Below, piece by piece: positions 16,102 to 25,374 of a stretch of 64,000 nt of DNA. The notes beneath the pieces are model-generated. The model searched no databases and was not told the origin of the DNA. It saw only the letters and a list, made by a program, of their open reading frames with translations. The translations under genes were made by a program, and so were the position numbers. Position 1 is the first letter of the stretch, and every line of letters starts with the position of its first letter. The DNA comes from Endozoicomonas sp. OPT23 (GTDB taxonomy: Bacteria > Pseudomonadota > Gammaproteobacteria > Pseudomonadales > Endozoicomonadaceae): the NCBI RefSeq assembly GCF_009653635.1, contig NZ_PPFD01000003.1, positions 824,955 to 888,954 on the forward strand. Direction: 5' to 3'.

Positions 16102-17880
16102 ATGATGACCACCACAGAAAAGCTCACAGCTCTTCAGTCCGCCATGAAAAGTCAGGACATTCATGCCTGGATTATTCCAGGCTCAGACCCTCATGAAAGC
16201 GAGTACACAGCTGAACACTGGTCTGGCCGCGGCTGGTTATCAGGCTTCAGCGGCTCTGCGGGCACCGTTGTTATCCTTCAGGAACAGGCTGCACTCTGGA
16301 CCGATGGCCGTTACTTCCTTCAGGCAGAGCAGGAACTGGCTGGCACCGGCATTGAACTGATGAAAGACGGTGAATCCGGCGTTCCCTCTATCAGCAAATG
16401 GCTGGTTGAGTCTCTGGAAGAAGGCCAGACAGTAGGTTTTGACGGTAAGGTGATGACGCTGGCAAAAACCCGCGACCTATCCAACAAGCTTTCTGCCAAG
16501 AAGCTGCAGCTGAAAACGGATCAGGACCTGTTGAATGCAGCCTGGACTGACAGACCAGCCATGCCTGCTGCGCCGGTATTCCTTCACACCGACGAAATGG
16601 CCGGTAAAACCCGTGAAGAGAAGCTGGCAGAAGTTCGTGAGAAGATGACCGAAACAGGTGCAGCACACACACTGGTCACTGCCCTGGACTCCATTGCCTG
16701 GTTGTTCAACCTGCGCGGTGCAGACATTGAGTGTAATCCGGTATTTCTGGCTTACGGCCTGGTTTCAGCCAACAAGGTTCAACTGTTTGTAGACAGTAGT
16801 CGTATTGAAGCACCCGCACTGGCTGCATTAAATTCATCCAACATTGAACTGATGCCGTACGATGCTATTGCAGATCATCTGAAAACTCTGGACCAGACGT
16901 CACTGCTGATTGATCCACAAACTACCAACAATTGGCTGATTGAAGCGATTCCTGCCAGCGTTAATACTATTGAAAAAGCCTGCCCAACCAAACACCTGAA
17001 AGCGGTTAAAAACAGTGTTGAGATCAGCCGCATGGCAGACTGTCATCGTCGTGATGGTGCCGCTATTGTTCGCTTTATGCGTTGGCTGGAAGAGAACATT
17101 GGAATCGGCAAGGTGGATGAAGTAAACCTTGACCTGAAACTTGAAGCGTTCAGAGCCGAGTCTCCAGAGTTTAAAGGCCCAAGCTTTCCAACCATTGCTG
17201 GCTACGCTGCTCACGGTGCGATTATTCATTATCGTGCCAGTGAAGAATCTGCTTTTACGGTTAAACAGAAAGGTCTACTGCTGGTTGATTCCGGTGCCCA
17301 GTACCCTGATGGTACCACTGACATCACTCGTACGTTTGCCTGCGGCGAGATGACCGACGAGGAAATGAAGGACTACACACTGGTTCTGAAATGCCATATC
17401 AACATGGCTCGCGCACGCTTTCTCAAAGGTACCCGTGGTCTTCAGCTGGATATGCTGGCTCGCCAGCCTGCATGGCAGGAAGCGCAAAATTACAACCACG
17501 GCACAGGCCATGGTGTTGGTTACTTCCTGAATGTTCACGAAGGCCCACAGAGTGTCAGCCCACGCTGGACCGACGAGCCTTTGAAACCAGGTATGCTGAT
17601 CACCAACGAGCCGGGCATGTACCGTAATGGCAAGCATGGCATCCGTATCGAAAATATCATGCTGGTTGAAGAGGACATTACTTCAGACTTTGGTGAATTC
17701 TACCGTCTTCGCGACCTGACTCTGGCACCTGTCGATACCCGCCCGCTGGTTATGGGTATGCTGAATGCTGAAGAAGTTCAGTGGCTGAATGACTATCACG
17801 CCAAGGTTCTGAAAGAGCTGTCTGGAGAACTTAAAGGTGATGATCTTGAGTGGCTGAAGAAAGCGACTGTGGCTATCTAA
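16102..17880 (+). CDS. pepP: Aminopeptidase P family protein (Xaa-Pro aminopeptidase)
   Basis: A 592-residue three-domain M24B metallopeptidase, the long form related to eukaryotic APP1, which removes N-terminal residues preceding proline. Two creatinase-like domains (about 5-135 and 155-310) precede the pita-bread catalytic domain and a short C-terminal domain. All five metal ligands are present: Asp396 (VDSGAQ), Asp407 (GTTDITR), His470 (GTGHGVG), Glu503 (NEPGMY) and Glu517 (RIENI), so it should be active with two Mn or Zn ions. No signal peptide; cytoplasmic. ATG 16105 is an alternative start. Confidence 0.9.
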   Translation: MMTTTEKLTALQSAMKSQDIHAWIIPGSDPHESEYTAEHWSGRGWLSGFSGSAGTVVILQEQAALWTDGRYFLQAEQELAGTGIELMKDGESGVPSISKWLVESLEEGQTVGFDGKVMTLAKTRDLSNKLSAKKLQLKTDQDLLNAAWTDRPAMPAAPVFLHTDEMAGKTREEKLAEVREKMTETGAAHTLVTALDSIAWLFNLRGADIECNPVFLAYGLVSANKVQLFVDSSRIEAPALAALNSSNIELMPYDAIADHLKTLDQTSLLIDPQTTNNWLIEAIPASVNTIEKACPTKHLKAVKNSVEISRMADCHRRDGAAIVRFMRWLEENIGIGKVDEVNLDLKLEAFRAESPEFKGPSFPTIAGYAAHGAIIHYRASEESAFTVKQKGLLLVDSGAQYPDGTTDITRTFACGEMTDEEMKDYTLVLKCHINMARARFLKGTRGLQLDMLARQPAWQEAQNYNHGTGHGVGYFLNVHEGPQSVSPRWTDEPLKPGMLITNEPGMYRNGKHGIRIENIMLVEEDITSDFGEFYRLRDLTLAPVDTRPLVMGMLNAEEVQWLNDYHAKVLKELSGELKGDDLEWLKKATVAI

Positions 17881-17908
17881 GCAACAATTTCCGAAGGATC
17901 GAGTTAAG

Positions 17909-17938
17909 TCCAGAGCACATGAAAAAATGCGCTCTGGA
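17909..17938. terminator. Hairpin after aminopeptidase P
   Basis: TCCAGAGC and GCTCTGGA form an 8-bp stem that extends with CAT/ATG around a GAAAAA loop. It has no U-tract, so termination strength is uncertain. Confidence 0.45.
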
Positions 17939-17950
17939 TTCAAGACTGCT

Positions 17951-18020
17951 TTAGTGTGTAGACATACTAAGTCGAACATTAAGTTGCGATTTGTCCTCGC
18001 GTTCGTATGACTGGGACTTA
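17951..18020 (+). repeat. MITE/REP-like element, internally deleted (copy E)
   Basis: It begins TTAGTGTGTAGACATAC and ends CTGGGACTTA, matching both ends of the 48914 copy, but lacks the central GC palindrome. Its last three bases (18018-18020) are the stop codon of the convergent gene at 18018-18773. Confidence 0.7.
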
Positions 18021-18773
18021 TAAAGCTGCCCCTTTCGGATAAGGTATAGGCTTTTCAACAGATTGTTCTTTCAGGAAAGATATCAAATGATCCAGAGCAT
18101 CTTTAAAGTCTTTGCGTAGCTCAACTTCCAATACTAAACGATCTACACTTGCCAGATATGCATCACAACGATCCTTTGATTCTCGGTCAGAGTATTCAGA
18201 GCAGCTTTTTTCAGAATTTCTTTCTCTGGTTACTCTCCCATGAAAGAGTTTCAACAGATCCTGAAACCTCAGACTTCCTACGGACTCAACAGCACTATAA
18301 AGTTCCAAAGCCTCGACTAGCTTTTTGGCAAGCTGTACCACTTCATTATCATCAACACGCACCGCTTTAAAAAAATCGGCAGTATTTACTGTAACTCTTC
18401 TATCCTGCCATGTGTGCTTCAGCGTGTAATAGTGATTTGAAAGAGCCCCAACCTCATTCATCAGTACAGGCATATATCGGCTCAAGTCAGGCAATATGTT
18501 TTCTACAACTCTCAGTAAAAGCCCACTTTGAAGATCCGCACAAGCACGCTCCACATCCCAGTAAGCCTTATGAAACAGATCACATTCTCCTTGTCTAATA
18601 ATACTGGCTCGGTCATCATCGCACAGAGCATCAGATTCAATTTCTTCACCTTTGCTGAAAGTAATGTCATCACAACTGACATGATTGAATATCGAATCGA
18701 TACCCAGTTGATTTGCAAAGGCAGAAATTGAAAAAATGTAAGACAACAACAGTAGTGGGATAAGACGTTTCAT
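18018..18773 (-). CDS. Exported protein of unknown function, cysteine-containing
   Basis: A 251-residue protein not recognised. The first 20 residues (MKRLIPLLLLSYIFSISAFA) are a signal peptide cleaved before NQLG, so it is periplasmic or secreted. At least six cysteines (near residues 34, 51, 64, 78, 190 and 202) suggest disulphides. The rest appears largely helical and charged. The stop codon lies inside a dispersed repeat (copy E), so the C-terminal residues (PYPKGAAL) may have been reshaped by its insertion. No partner gene. Confidence 0.65.
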   Translation of the reverse strand: MKRLIPLLLLSYIFSISAFANQLGIDSIFNHVSCDDITFSKGEEIESDALCDDDRASIIRQGECDLFHKAYWDVERACADLQSGLLLRVVENILPDLSRYMPVLMNEVGALSNHYYTLKHTWQDRRVTVNTADFFKAVRVDDNEVVQLAKKLVEALELYSAVESVGSLRFQDLLKLFHGRVTRERNSEKSCSEYSDRESKDRCDAYLASVDRLVLEVELRKDFKDALDHLISFLKEQSVEKPIPYPKGAAL

Positions 18774-18865
18774 TGTGATTATCTCTTAAGTAATTGCCCT
18801 TAAAATAGAACAAATTAAATAAGATGGTATTCACATTTGATTATGATCAGATGTCATCACAGTAC

Positions 18866-18958
18866 CAAGCATGTTGATATACTCAGTCAAATTTTAAATT
18901 ACTTTTTGCCCGCCTCAGGCGGGCAAAAATTTTATGGTTTCGTATATCTGGATACTTA
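18866..18958 (+). repeat. MITE/REP-like element with perfect GC palindrome (copy C)
   Basis: A full-length copy (about 93 bp) between gmk and the unknown exported gene. The ends match the 48914 copy loosely (CAAGCATGTTGATATAC ... GGATACTTA). The core TTTTTGCCCGCC-TCA-GGCGGGCAAAAA (18903-18929) is a perfect 12-bp stem flanked by T and A runs, so it would terminate transcription in either direction. Confidence 0.75.
18903..18929. terminator. Bidirectional terminator in repeat copy C, likely for gmk
   Basis: A 12-bp perfect stem (GC-rich with A/T ends), a 3-nt loop and a five-T tail on both strands. It lies 74 nt past the gmk stop codon. Confidence 0.8.
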
Positions 18959-19002
18959 TAGCTCTGTGCTGACGCTTGTTTCAGGAAAGCAATCTCAAAA
19001 AA

Positions 19003-19635
<633 letters not shown>

Positions 19636-19703
19636 TCAGTGGAAAAATGGGCGCTACTTTACACACATAATAACCTGATACCAATCGAGGCAAGTAGCTA
19701 AGT

Positions 19704-19735
19704 CTTCAGACCCGATTAATTTACCCGGTCTGAAG
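19704..19735. other. Hairpin between the autotransporter and gmk genes
   Basis: CTTCAGACC and GGTCTGAAG form a 9-bp stem with a 14-nt loop. It lacks a U-tract in either direction and may serve the autotransporter gene as a 3' hairpin. Confidence 0.35.
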
Positions 19736-19747
19736 AACATCACTGCA

Positions 19748-22447
19748 TCAGAATCGAATACCAAAATTCAGGATAGCCGCGGTATCGTTTGCACCACGAA
19801 TATTGCCTGAGTTATGGATTCTGAGAAGGTTGAGCTTACCGAAAGCATTGTGTTGCCTGAACTCTCTTCTGATCACCAGCTCAAAATCTGTCTGCCTGCT
19901 CGCTGGAGAAAGGTCGAGATCTACTGTTTCATAACTGAGTTGATTACCCTGATAACCTGTTGGCAAGTTCAGGCTCAAGCTTCCCTGTCTGATGGCCATC
20001 GGCTGAGTAACGAACGCCGCAAAACTAGTATCAATGTCCAAACTGGTTTTCATACCAAAACTGAGTGAATCACTGATCAGACCACCTTGCTGATGAGTGA
20101 ATGAACTATCAGAAAGACCTCTAGCTTCAGTGTTTCCCTGGTTATAACCTGCCAGAAGGTAGGTGCTGCCCTGCAGCTGATAGCTCAGGTTGATGCCATA
20201 AAATTGAGTGCTACTGCCACGTTCAAAGTTCCATAAGCCAGCGCCTCTGGCTTCGAGCAAAGATTTGCTCTCTTTCAAATAACCAGCCATTACTGACAGC
20301 TCAAGGTTCTTGCTCAACGAACCGGTGAACTCAACACTCATGCTGCCCGAACGACCGTTACTTTTTTCTCTGACAGATTGAAACGCACCTGTCTTTAATT
20401 GCCAGTCATCGTTCAATTTCATTGCGTGACTGACACCCGTCGCAGCACTGTTGAAGCTCTGGAAAGGGTTGGCAAAAGCCTCTGTAGACGTCAAAGACTG
20501 AATAGATAGGCTGTCATCAGCCAGCAAGCCAAACTGGTTCGCAGCATTCAATCCACGACTGAAGGTAACTGATTGCTCATCGCTAAAGGAATAGCTGAAT
20601 ACTGTAGCAGGAGAGCTTGTATCATCCACTGAAGCAGACTGACTGAACGAATAGGTTAGTTGGTCTGTCAGCTCAACTTTCGTCAGTTTCTGTTGCCTTG
20701 AAGCTACAAGATAGTCTTCTGTTTTGTTACTCCTTACTGATTGAGCATCCAGCAAGGCAGTACCTGAATAAACGAAACCCGCCTTATCGTAGGAGTCAGT
20801 GGCAATAAACTGCACGTCAGCTAACTGGTCATTCAGAGAATCTCCCATAGCTTTGGATGCTGTCAGCGCAGAGTTACCAAGGTTCACCTGCTGTCCATTG
20901 GACGACCGAAGCTGTGCAATCCCAATTACCTCAGTTGCGGCTTCCAGATCGAGAAGACCCTGACCATAAACAGAGTCTGTTCCCGATTCACCCAAATCCT
21001 CTGCGGTCACAAAAATTCTGTTCACCACCGCCTTGCTGTGACACTGGGCATTATTGGCTCTGGCATCACTGCTGTCACAGAGGTATGAAGAGGAATGGCT
21101 TGATGGCAATTGCAGGGTAGGAAATGCGGCAGCTACTAACGCAACGGCACCACTGACCTGTGGAGCAGCCATTGATGTGCCGGATTTATAGCCATGTCCG
21201 TCATTGGGTATTGTTGAGTAGATGCCCGTTCCTGGCGCTGCCAAACAGAATAGAGCTGCTTCGCCACAACCATGGGATCTGCTACTGAGTTGTTTGTTAG
21301 AAGTTACATTAACAACAGCAATCCATTGCAGGTTCAAATCTTCGGCAATAGATGTTCCGGAATAATCCAGAGGAGCGGCTGCCAAAACACCAACGTTGGC
21401 TGTTTTTGTTGGATATGAGCCACCCACATTGTGGTTACCTGCCGCTACGACACCAACTAGTCCTCTTTCGAGTGCGCTTTGCACACCCTGATACCTACTG
21501 CTGCCAGGCTCACCAAAGCTGACATTACGGACAGCACTCTGACTCCAGTCTGACCTTACGACTACTCGCTTCTGATTACTGCCGTACGAGTAGGTGTAGG
21601 CGTAACTCATATTGGCGACTCTGGCATTCTGATCCGCTGACCACTTCAGTAGAGACGCTGTCGAAGCCGTTCCACAGCCACCACTGATATTGGCACAACC
21701 GGAAAGAATATCTGCGTTATAGGCGACACCGTGCATCCCTGTGCTGTCTCTGTCTGCAGCAGCTATACCGGCTACATGGGTTCCGTGGCTGCCGGAGTCT
21801 TCCTCGCCATAGTTGTTGTCACAGGTTTGTGTGCCGCAATTAGGCAGATCAATACTTTCGTTGAGGTTGATATGGTCGGTGTCGACACCGGTATCCAGTA
21901 TCGCAATAGTGACTCCATCACCTGCCTGCCGTGCACCAACAGGCAAGCTTGAAATATTCGCGTAAGCCTCTTTGGCGTTGATCATGTTCAAATCGTAGCG
22001 AGTGCGGTATTCAGTCGTGTTGAAGTACTGTGGATCTTGTGGGGAAAGAGGTGTTGGGTTTGGATTGCCCAACAAATTATTAGTTCCATTATCAGAAGAG
22101 CCGTTACTTCCTCCGCCACCGCCCCCGGCAGCAGCTGCGCCAGCGACACCGAGCAACACATACCATTTGCTGTTACCTGCGATGATAGAACTGGCTGTAC
22201 CTGTTGACACACCTGTTGAAGGAGCCTCCGCTTGCGGAGATTCTGGTTCTTTGGGTCCTTCTACCTCTCCCTCAGGTACTGTTTCCTTAGATAGGCCGCC
22301 TGGCTGAATCACCACATCTGACGCTTGCTTGGAAAAGACCTGAGCTGAGAATGACGCAGAACCAATAAACACCGAAGCTGCAAGGCAGGCAGTACCGCTT
22401 TTAAGCCGACCTACTAACTCCTCACTCCTTGAAGAGAACGACCACAT
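19748..22447 (-). CDS. S8 (subtilisin) serine protease autotransporter
   Basis: An 899-residue type Va autotransporter. After a signal peptide and a low-complexity stretch comes a hydrophobic, glycine-rich segment (near 94-115, ending in six glycines). The S8 protease domain (about 145-505) has the triad Asp185 (ILDTG), His221 (GSHGTHVAG) and Ser425 (GTSMAAP), with Asn338 (AAGNHN) for the oxyanion hole. Several cysteine pairs occur in the protease. The C-terminal 270 or so residues are a beta-barrel ending in GIRF. A passenger helix-type linker is not obvious. It may be released or stay on the surface. The gene interrupts the gmk-yicC pair. Confidence 0.88.
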   Translation of the reverse strand: MWSFSSRSEELVGRLKSGTACLAASVFIGSASFSAQVFSKQASDVVIQPGGLSKETVPEGEVEGPKEPESPQAEAPSTGVSTGTASSIIAGNSKWYVLLGVAGAAAAGGGGGGSNGSSDNGTNNLLGNPNPTPLSPQDPQYFNTTEYRTRYDLNMINAKEAYANISSLPVGARQAGDGVTIAILDTGVDTDHINLNESIDLPNCGTQTCDNNYGEEDSGSHGTHVAGIAAADRDSTGMHGVAYNADILSGCANISGGCGTASTASLLKWSADQNARVANMSYAYTYSYGSNQKRVVVRSDWSQSAVRNVSFGEPGSSRYQGVQSALERGLVGVVAAGNHNVGGSYPTKTANVGVLAAAPLDYSGTSIAEDLNLQWIAVVNVTSNKQLSSRSHGCGEAALFCLAAPGTGIYSTIPNDGHGYKSGTSMAAPQVSGAVALVAAAFPTLQLPSSHSSSYLCDSSDARANNAQCHSKAVVNRIFVTAEDLGESGTDSVYGQGLLDLEAATEVIGIAQLRSSNGQQVNLGNSALTASKAMGDSLNDQLADVQFIATDSYDKAGFVYSGTALLDAQSVRSNKTEDYLVASRQQKLTKVELTDQLTYSFSQSASVDDTSSPATVFSYSFSDEQSVTFSRGLNAANQFGLLADDSLSIQSLTSTEAFANPFQSFNSAATGVSHAMKLNDDWQLKTGAFQSVREKSNGRSGSMSVEFTGSLSKNLELSVMAGYLKESKSLLEARGAGLWNFERGSSTQFYGINLSYQLQGSTYLLAGYNQGNTEARGLSDSSFTHQQGGLISDSLSFGMKTSLDIDTSFAAFVTQPMAIRQGSLSLNLPTGYQGNQLSYETVDLDLSPASRQTDFELVIRREFRQHNAFGKLNLLRIHNSGNIRGANDTAAILNFGIRF

Positions 22448-22460
22448 AAATCCATCCGTA

Positions 22461-22549
22461 TTAGTGTCTGGATATAGTCGAATGTTGAATCGGTTATTGA
22501 CCCGCTTACGCAGGCAAATAACCCCAAAATTCGTATACCCAGGTACATA
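22461..22549 (+). repeat. MITE/REP-like element, diverged (copy D)
   Basis: It begins TTAGTGTCTGGATATAGTCG and ends CCAGGTACATA, matching the family ends, with a decayed central palindrome (CCCGC...GCAGG). It is immediately upstream of the autotransporter start codon and could influence its expression. Confidence 0.6.
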
Positions 22550-22605
22550 GAGTTATCCGCTGAGTTTTAAAGCGGCTATCGGATGGAATTGAAGAGACGG
22601 TTGAT

Positions 22606-22621
22606 CTGCCGGAACCGGCAG
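22606..22621. repeat. Short perfect palindrome
   Basis: CTGCCGG, AA and CCGGCAG form a 7-bp stem with a 2-nt centre, 10 nt from the larger palindrome that follows. Confidence 0.6.
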
Positions 22622-22630
22622 CTGGTCGAC

Positions 22631-22669
22631 TTCGACGGATTAACCTTTAGATAAGGTTAATCCGTCGAA
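22631..22669. repeat. 17-bp perfect inverted repeat downstream of yicC
   Basis: TTCGACGGATTAACCTT (22631-22647) and its exact complement (22653-22669) flank a 5-nt loop. It lies 17 nt past the yicC stop on that gene's downstream side. Neither strand has a U-tract next to it, so a plain terminator is not a full explanation. Confidence 0.75.
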
Positions 22670-22685
22670 ATAAAAGAAGTGTTTC

Positions 22686-23549
22686 TTATTCGATATTCTG
22701 GATTTGCTCGCGCATCTGCTCAATAAGAACTTTCAGGTTCACGGCCGTTTGAGTCAGCCCCGCATTGTTCGATTTGGAAGACAAGGTATTGGCTTCACGA
22801 TTCAGTTCCTGCATCAGGAAGTCCAGTCTACGACCCACTGCACCTTTCTTGGCGAGCGTTCTTTTGACTTCAGCAACATGAGTTACCAAACGGTCCAGCT
22901 CTTCATCCACATCCATCTTCTGAGCCAGCATTACCATTTCCTGCTCCAGACGGTCCGGATCCAACTCGGCTTTTGCTTCCTCCAGTCGATCGAGCAACTT
23001 CTGACGTTGGTGGGCCAGCAGCTCTGGCAGAACCTCACGCACCTTTTCCGCTTCTTCACTGATGCCGTCCAGACGCTGCTGAATAAACTTATCCAACTCC
23101 AGACCTTCACCACGACGCATTTCAGCCAGTTGTTCCAGCGCTTTTTCAAAGCCCTTTTTAGCGGCTTCGTGGATAGGCACAAGACTGGTTTCTTCATTGA
23201 CCATCACACCAGGCCAGCGCAGTACTTCCAGAGGGTTGACCCGGGAAGCGTTGATAAACCAGCTTTCCACTTTATTGACAGCTGACTGCAACTCTTCAAG
23301 GGTTTCTTCATTAACTCCAAAACCCTGCTGGCCTTCTGCCAACTGCAGCTTCAAAGAGCACTCGACCTTGCCACGTTGCAGAAACTTTTTCAGGGAATCA
23401 CGCAAGGCAGGCTCTATTTCCCGCATCTGTTCCGGCAGCCTGAAGTGTGGCTCCAGATACCGATGGTTGACTGAACGGATCTCCCACACCAGATTGCCCC
23501 AGTCTTCCTGGACCTGAACTCTGGCAAATGCAGTCATGCTGGCAGTCAT
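22686..23549 (-). CDS. yicC: YicC-family endoribonuclease-like protein
   Basis: A 287-residue YicC protein, a family with reported endoribonuclease activity linked to small-RNA turnover (for example RyhB in E. coli). The opening MTASMTAFAR and WEIRSVNHRYLEPHFRLPEQM match the family, as does the C-terminal LDFLMQELNREANTLSSKSN (the MDRLVTHV and EQMREQIQNIE parts frame it). A Shine-Dalgarno-like AAGAGA precedes the ATG. It is divergent from rph, the usual neighbour. Confidence 0.95.
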   Translation of the reverse strand: MTASMTAFARVQVQEDWGNLVWEIRSVNHRYLEPHFRLPEQMREIEPALRDSLKKFLQRGKVECSLKLQLAEGQQGFGVNEETLEELQSAVNKVESWFINASRVNPLEVLRWPGVMVNEETSLVPIHEAAKKGFEKALEQLAEMRRGEGLELDKFIQQRLDGISEEAEKVREVLPELLAHQRQKLLDRLEEAKAELDPDRLEQEMVMLAQKMDVDEELDRLVTHVAEVKRTLAKKGAVGRRLDFLMQELNREANTLSSKSNNAGLTQTAVNLKVLIEQMREQIQNIE

Positions 23550-23779
23550 AATGATCTCTTTTGTATGCTCGTGAAAACAGCCTTGAGCAGAAAGCGGCCG
23601 TCCTCATGATCTGCTTCAATAGCTGTTTTACAGCAACATCAGCAAGCCATCAGGAGTGAATTCTGTAATTATCCGGCAGTTTGGCTGCAAATAAAATTGC
23701 TATCCGTCGATTAACGCTGCATTCGTAAGTCTGCCTTGGTTATAATTCCGCTTTTTATTGCCGTCAAAAAGGTAAGCCA

Positions 23780-24508
23780 ATGCGCCGTCCAAGCGGAAGA
23801 ACTGCAGATCAGTTACGCGAAGTTAAAATCACTCGTGAATACACCATGCACGCCGAAGGCTCTGTACTGGTCGAGTTTGGCAACACCAAGGTTATCTGCA
23901 CGGCTTCTGTTGAGCGTTCAGTACCAAGGTTCCTGAAAGGTAAGGGACAGGGCTGGGTGACAGCAGAATACGGCATGCTGCCTCGTTCCACGACAGATCG
24001 TATGGGCCGTGAAGCATCCCGTGGTAAGCAGGGCGGACGTACTCTGGAAATCCAGCGTCTGATCGGCCGCTCCCTGCGTGCGGCTGTTGATCTTAAGCAG
24101 CTTGGTGAACATTCTATCACCATCGACTGTGACGTTATTCAGGCTGATGGCGGCACTCGTACTGCGTCCATCACCGGTGCCTGTGTTGCTCTGGTAGATG
24201 CTATTCGCTACATGCAGCGCAAGAAGATGATCAAGACCGACCCTCTGAACCAGATGATCGCTTCTGTTTCCGTGGGTATTTATCAGGGCATTCCAGTGCT
24301 TGATCTGGACTACCCGGAAGATTCCAAGGCCGATACCGACATGAATGTGGTAATGAACGAAGAAGGCGGCTTTATCGAAGTTCAGGGCACCGCTGAAGCA
24401 GCTCCGTTCAGCCACAATGAAATGACGGCCATGCTGGCACTGGCCAAGTCAGGTATTGATGAACTGGTAGAGCTGCAGAAGAAAGCGCTGGGCAGCGTAG
24501 ACGAGTAA
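23780..24508 (+). CDS. rph: Ribonuclease PH
   Basis: A 242-residue phosphorolytic 3'-5' exoribonuclease that trims tRNA 3' ends. Conserved features include [19 protein letters not shown] at the start, [21 protein letters not shown] with the phosphate/RNA-binding Arg cluster, and [19 protein letters not shown]. Length is close to the usual 238-240. It is divergent from yicC and convergent with the crc-like gene across a strong bidirectional terminator, unlike E. coli, where rph and pyrE form an operon. Confidence 0.97.
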   Translation: MRRPSGRTADQLREVKITREYTMHAEGSVLVEFGNTKVICTASVERSVPRFLKGKGQGWVTAEYGMLPRSTTDRMGREASRGKQGGRTLEIQRLIGRSLRAAVDLKQLGEHSITIDCDVIQADGGTRTASITGACVALVDAIRYMQRKKMIKTDPLNQMIASVSVGIYQGIPVLDLDYPEDSKADTDMNVVMNEEGGFIEVQGTAEAAPFSHNEMTAMLALAKSGIDELVELQKKALGSVDE

Positions 24509-24540
24509 GAACTCTCTCATAAAAAAGCTGCATACAAAAA

Positions 24541-24561
24541 AGGCTGCAAATATTGCAGCCT
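24541..24561. terminator. Bidirectional terminator between rph and crc
   Basis: AGGCTGCAA, an ATA loop and TTGCAGCCT form a perfect 9-bp stem, with an A-run before and TTTTTC after, so it can stop both convergent genes. Confidence 0.88.
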
Positions 24562-24597
24562 TTTTCTTTTGATCTGGAAAGCTTTAACTGAAAAGCA

Positions 24598-25374
24598 TCA
24601 GATACCCAGTTCCCAGTCATAGTCGATAATAACCGGAGCATGGTTGGAGAACGGCTGGTTACTGTAGATACCGCCATTCAGAACACGACTACGCATACCG
24701 GCTGTAATCACCTGATAGTCGATTCTCATGCCCAGATTGTCGTGACGCAGATGCTCATCTGCCCACCAGCTGTACTTGCCGGACTCACGATCCACTTCAC
24801 GGTATGCATCGACAAAGCCCATATCACCCAGCAGACCTTCCATCCATGCACGTTCAGCAGGTTTAAAGCCGGACAGTTCTTCAGACTCACGCCAGCTGTT
24901 TACATCGACCTTGCGGTGAGCAATGTTCCAGGTACCTGCCATGATGAACTCACGACGCTTACGACGCTGCTTGTTCAGATGGTATGAGTAGTTGTCCAGG
25001 AAACGGTATTTGAAATCCTGACTCTCTTCATCATGTCCTTCCGGAACATACATGCTGGCAATGCTGATCTTGTCAAAATCAGCCTGTAGATAACGACCCG
25101 TTTCATCCGCTTCAGGGAAGCCAAGACCACTGATGATTGCTTTAGGCGCCTGACGTGTATAAATCGCCACACCGCCTTTTTCTTCTCTGTTATAGCCGCC
25201 ATAGGAATAGCAGAAATAGCCGTCTAACTGGAAGCGGTCACGCTCCATGGCCATTTCATCTTCGCGGATATCCTGAAGGCAAATAACGTCTGCATCCTGC
25301 TCGGCCAGCCAGTCAAACAGACCTTTTTCTTGTGCGTTTTTGATGCCTTCGCAATTAAAACTGATAACTCTCAT
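24598..25374 (-). CDS. crc: Crc-like protein (ExoIII-family, catalytic residues degenerate)
   Basis: A 258-residue protein of the exonuclease III fold, by remembered alignment much closer to Pseudomonas Crc (259 residues) than to XthA: shared blocks include PKAIISGLGF, GRYLQADFDK, KQRRKRREF, ERAWM and HAPVIIDYDWEL. The catalytic Glu of ExoIII is Asp35 (LQDIRED), the GDxN aspartate is Thr148 (GTWN) and the SDH aspartate is Asn244 (SNHAP); Asn7, Asn150 and His245 remain. In Pseudomonas, Crc works with Hfq to repress translation at A-rich sites. The rph-crc-pyrE neighbourhood is also the Pseudomonas order. Weak residual nuclease activity cannot be excluded. Confidence 0.82.
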   Translation of the reverse strand: MRVISFNCEGIKNAQEKGLFDWLAEQDADVICLQDIREDEMAMERDRFQLDGYFCYSYGGYNREEKGGVAIYTRQAPKAIISGLGFPEADETGRYLQADFDKISIASMYVPEGHDEESQDFKYRFLDNYSYHLNKQRRKRREFIMAGTWNIAHRKVDVNSWRESEELSGFKPAERAWMEGLLGDMGFVDAYREVDRESGKYSWWADEHLRHDNLGMRIDYQVITAGMRSRVLNGGIYSNQPFSNHAPVIIDYDWELGI

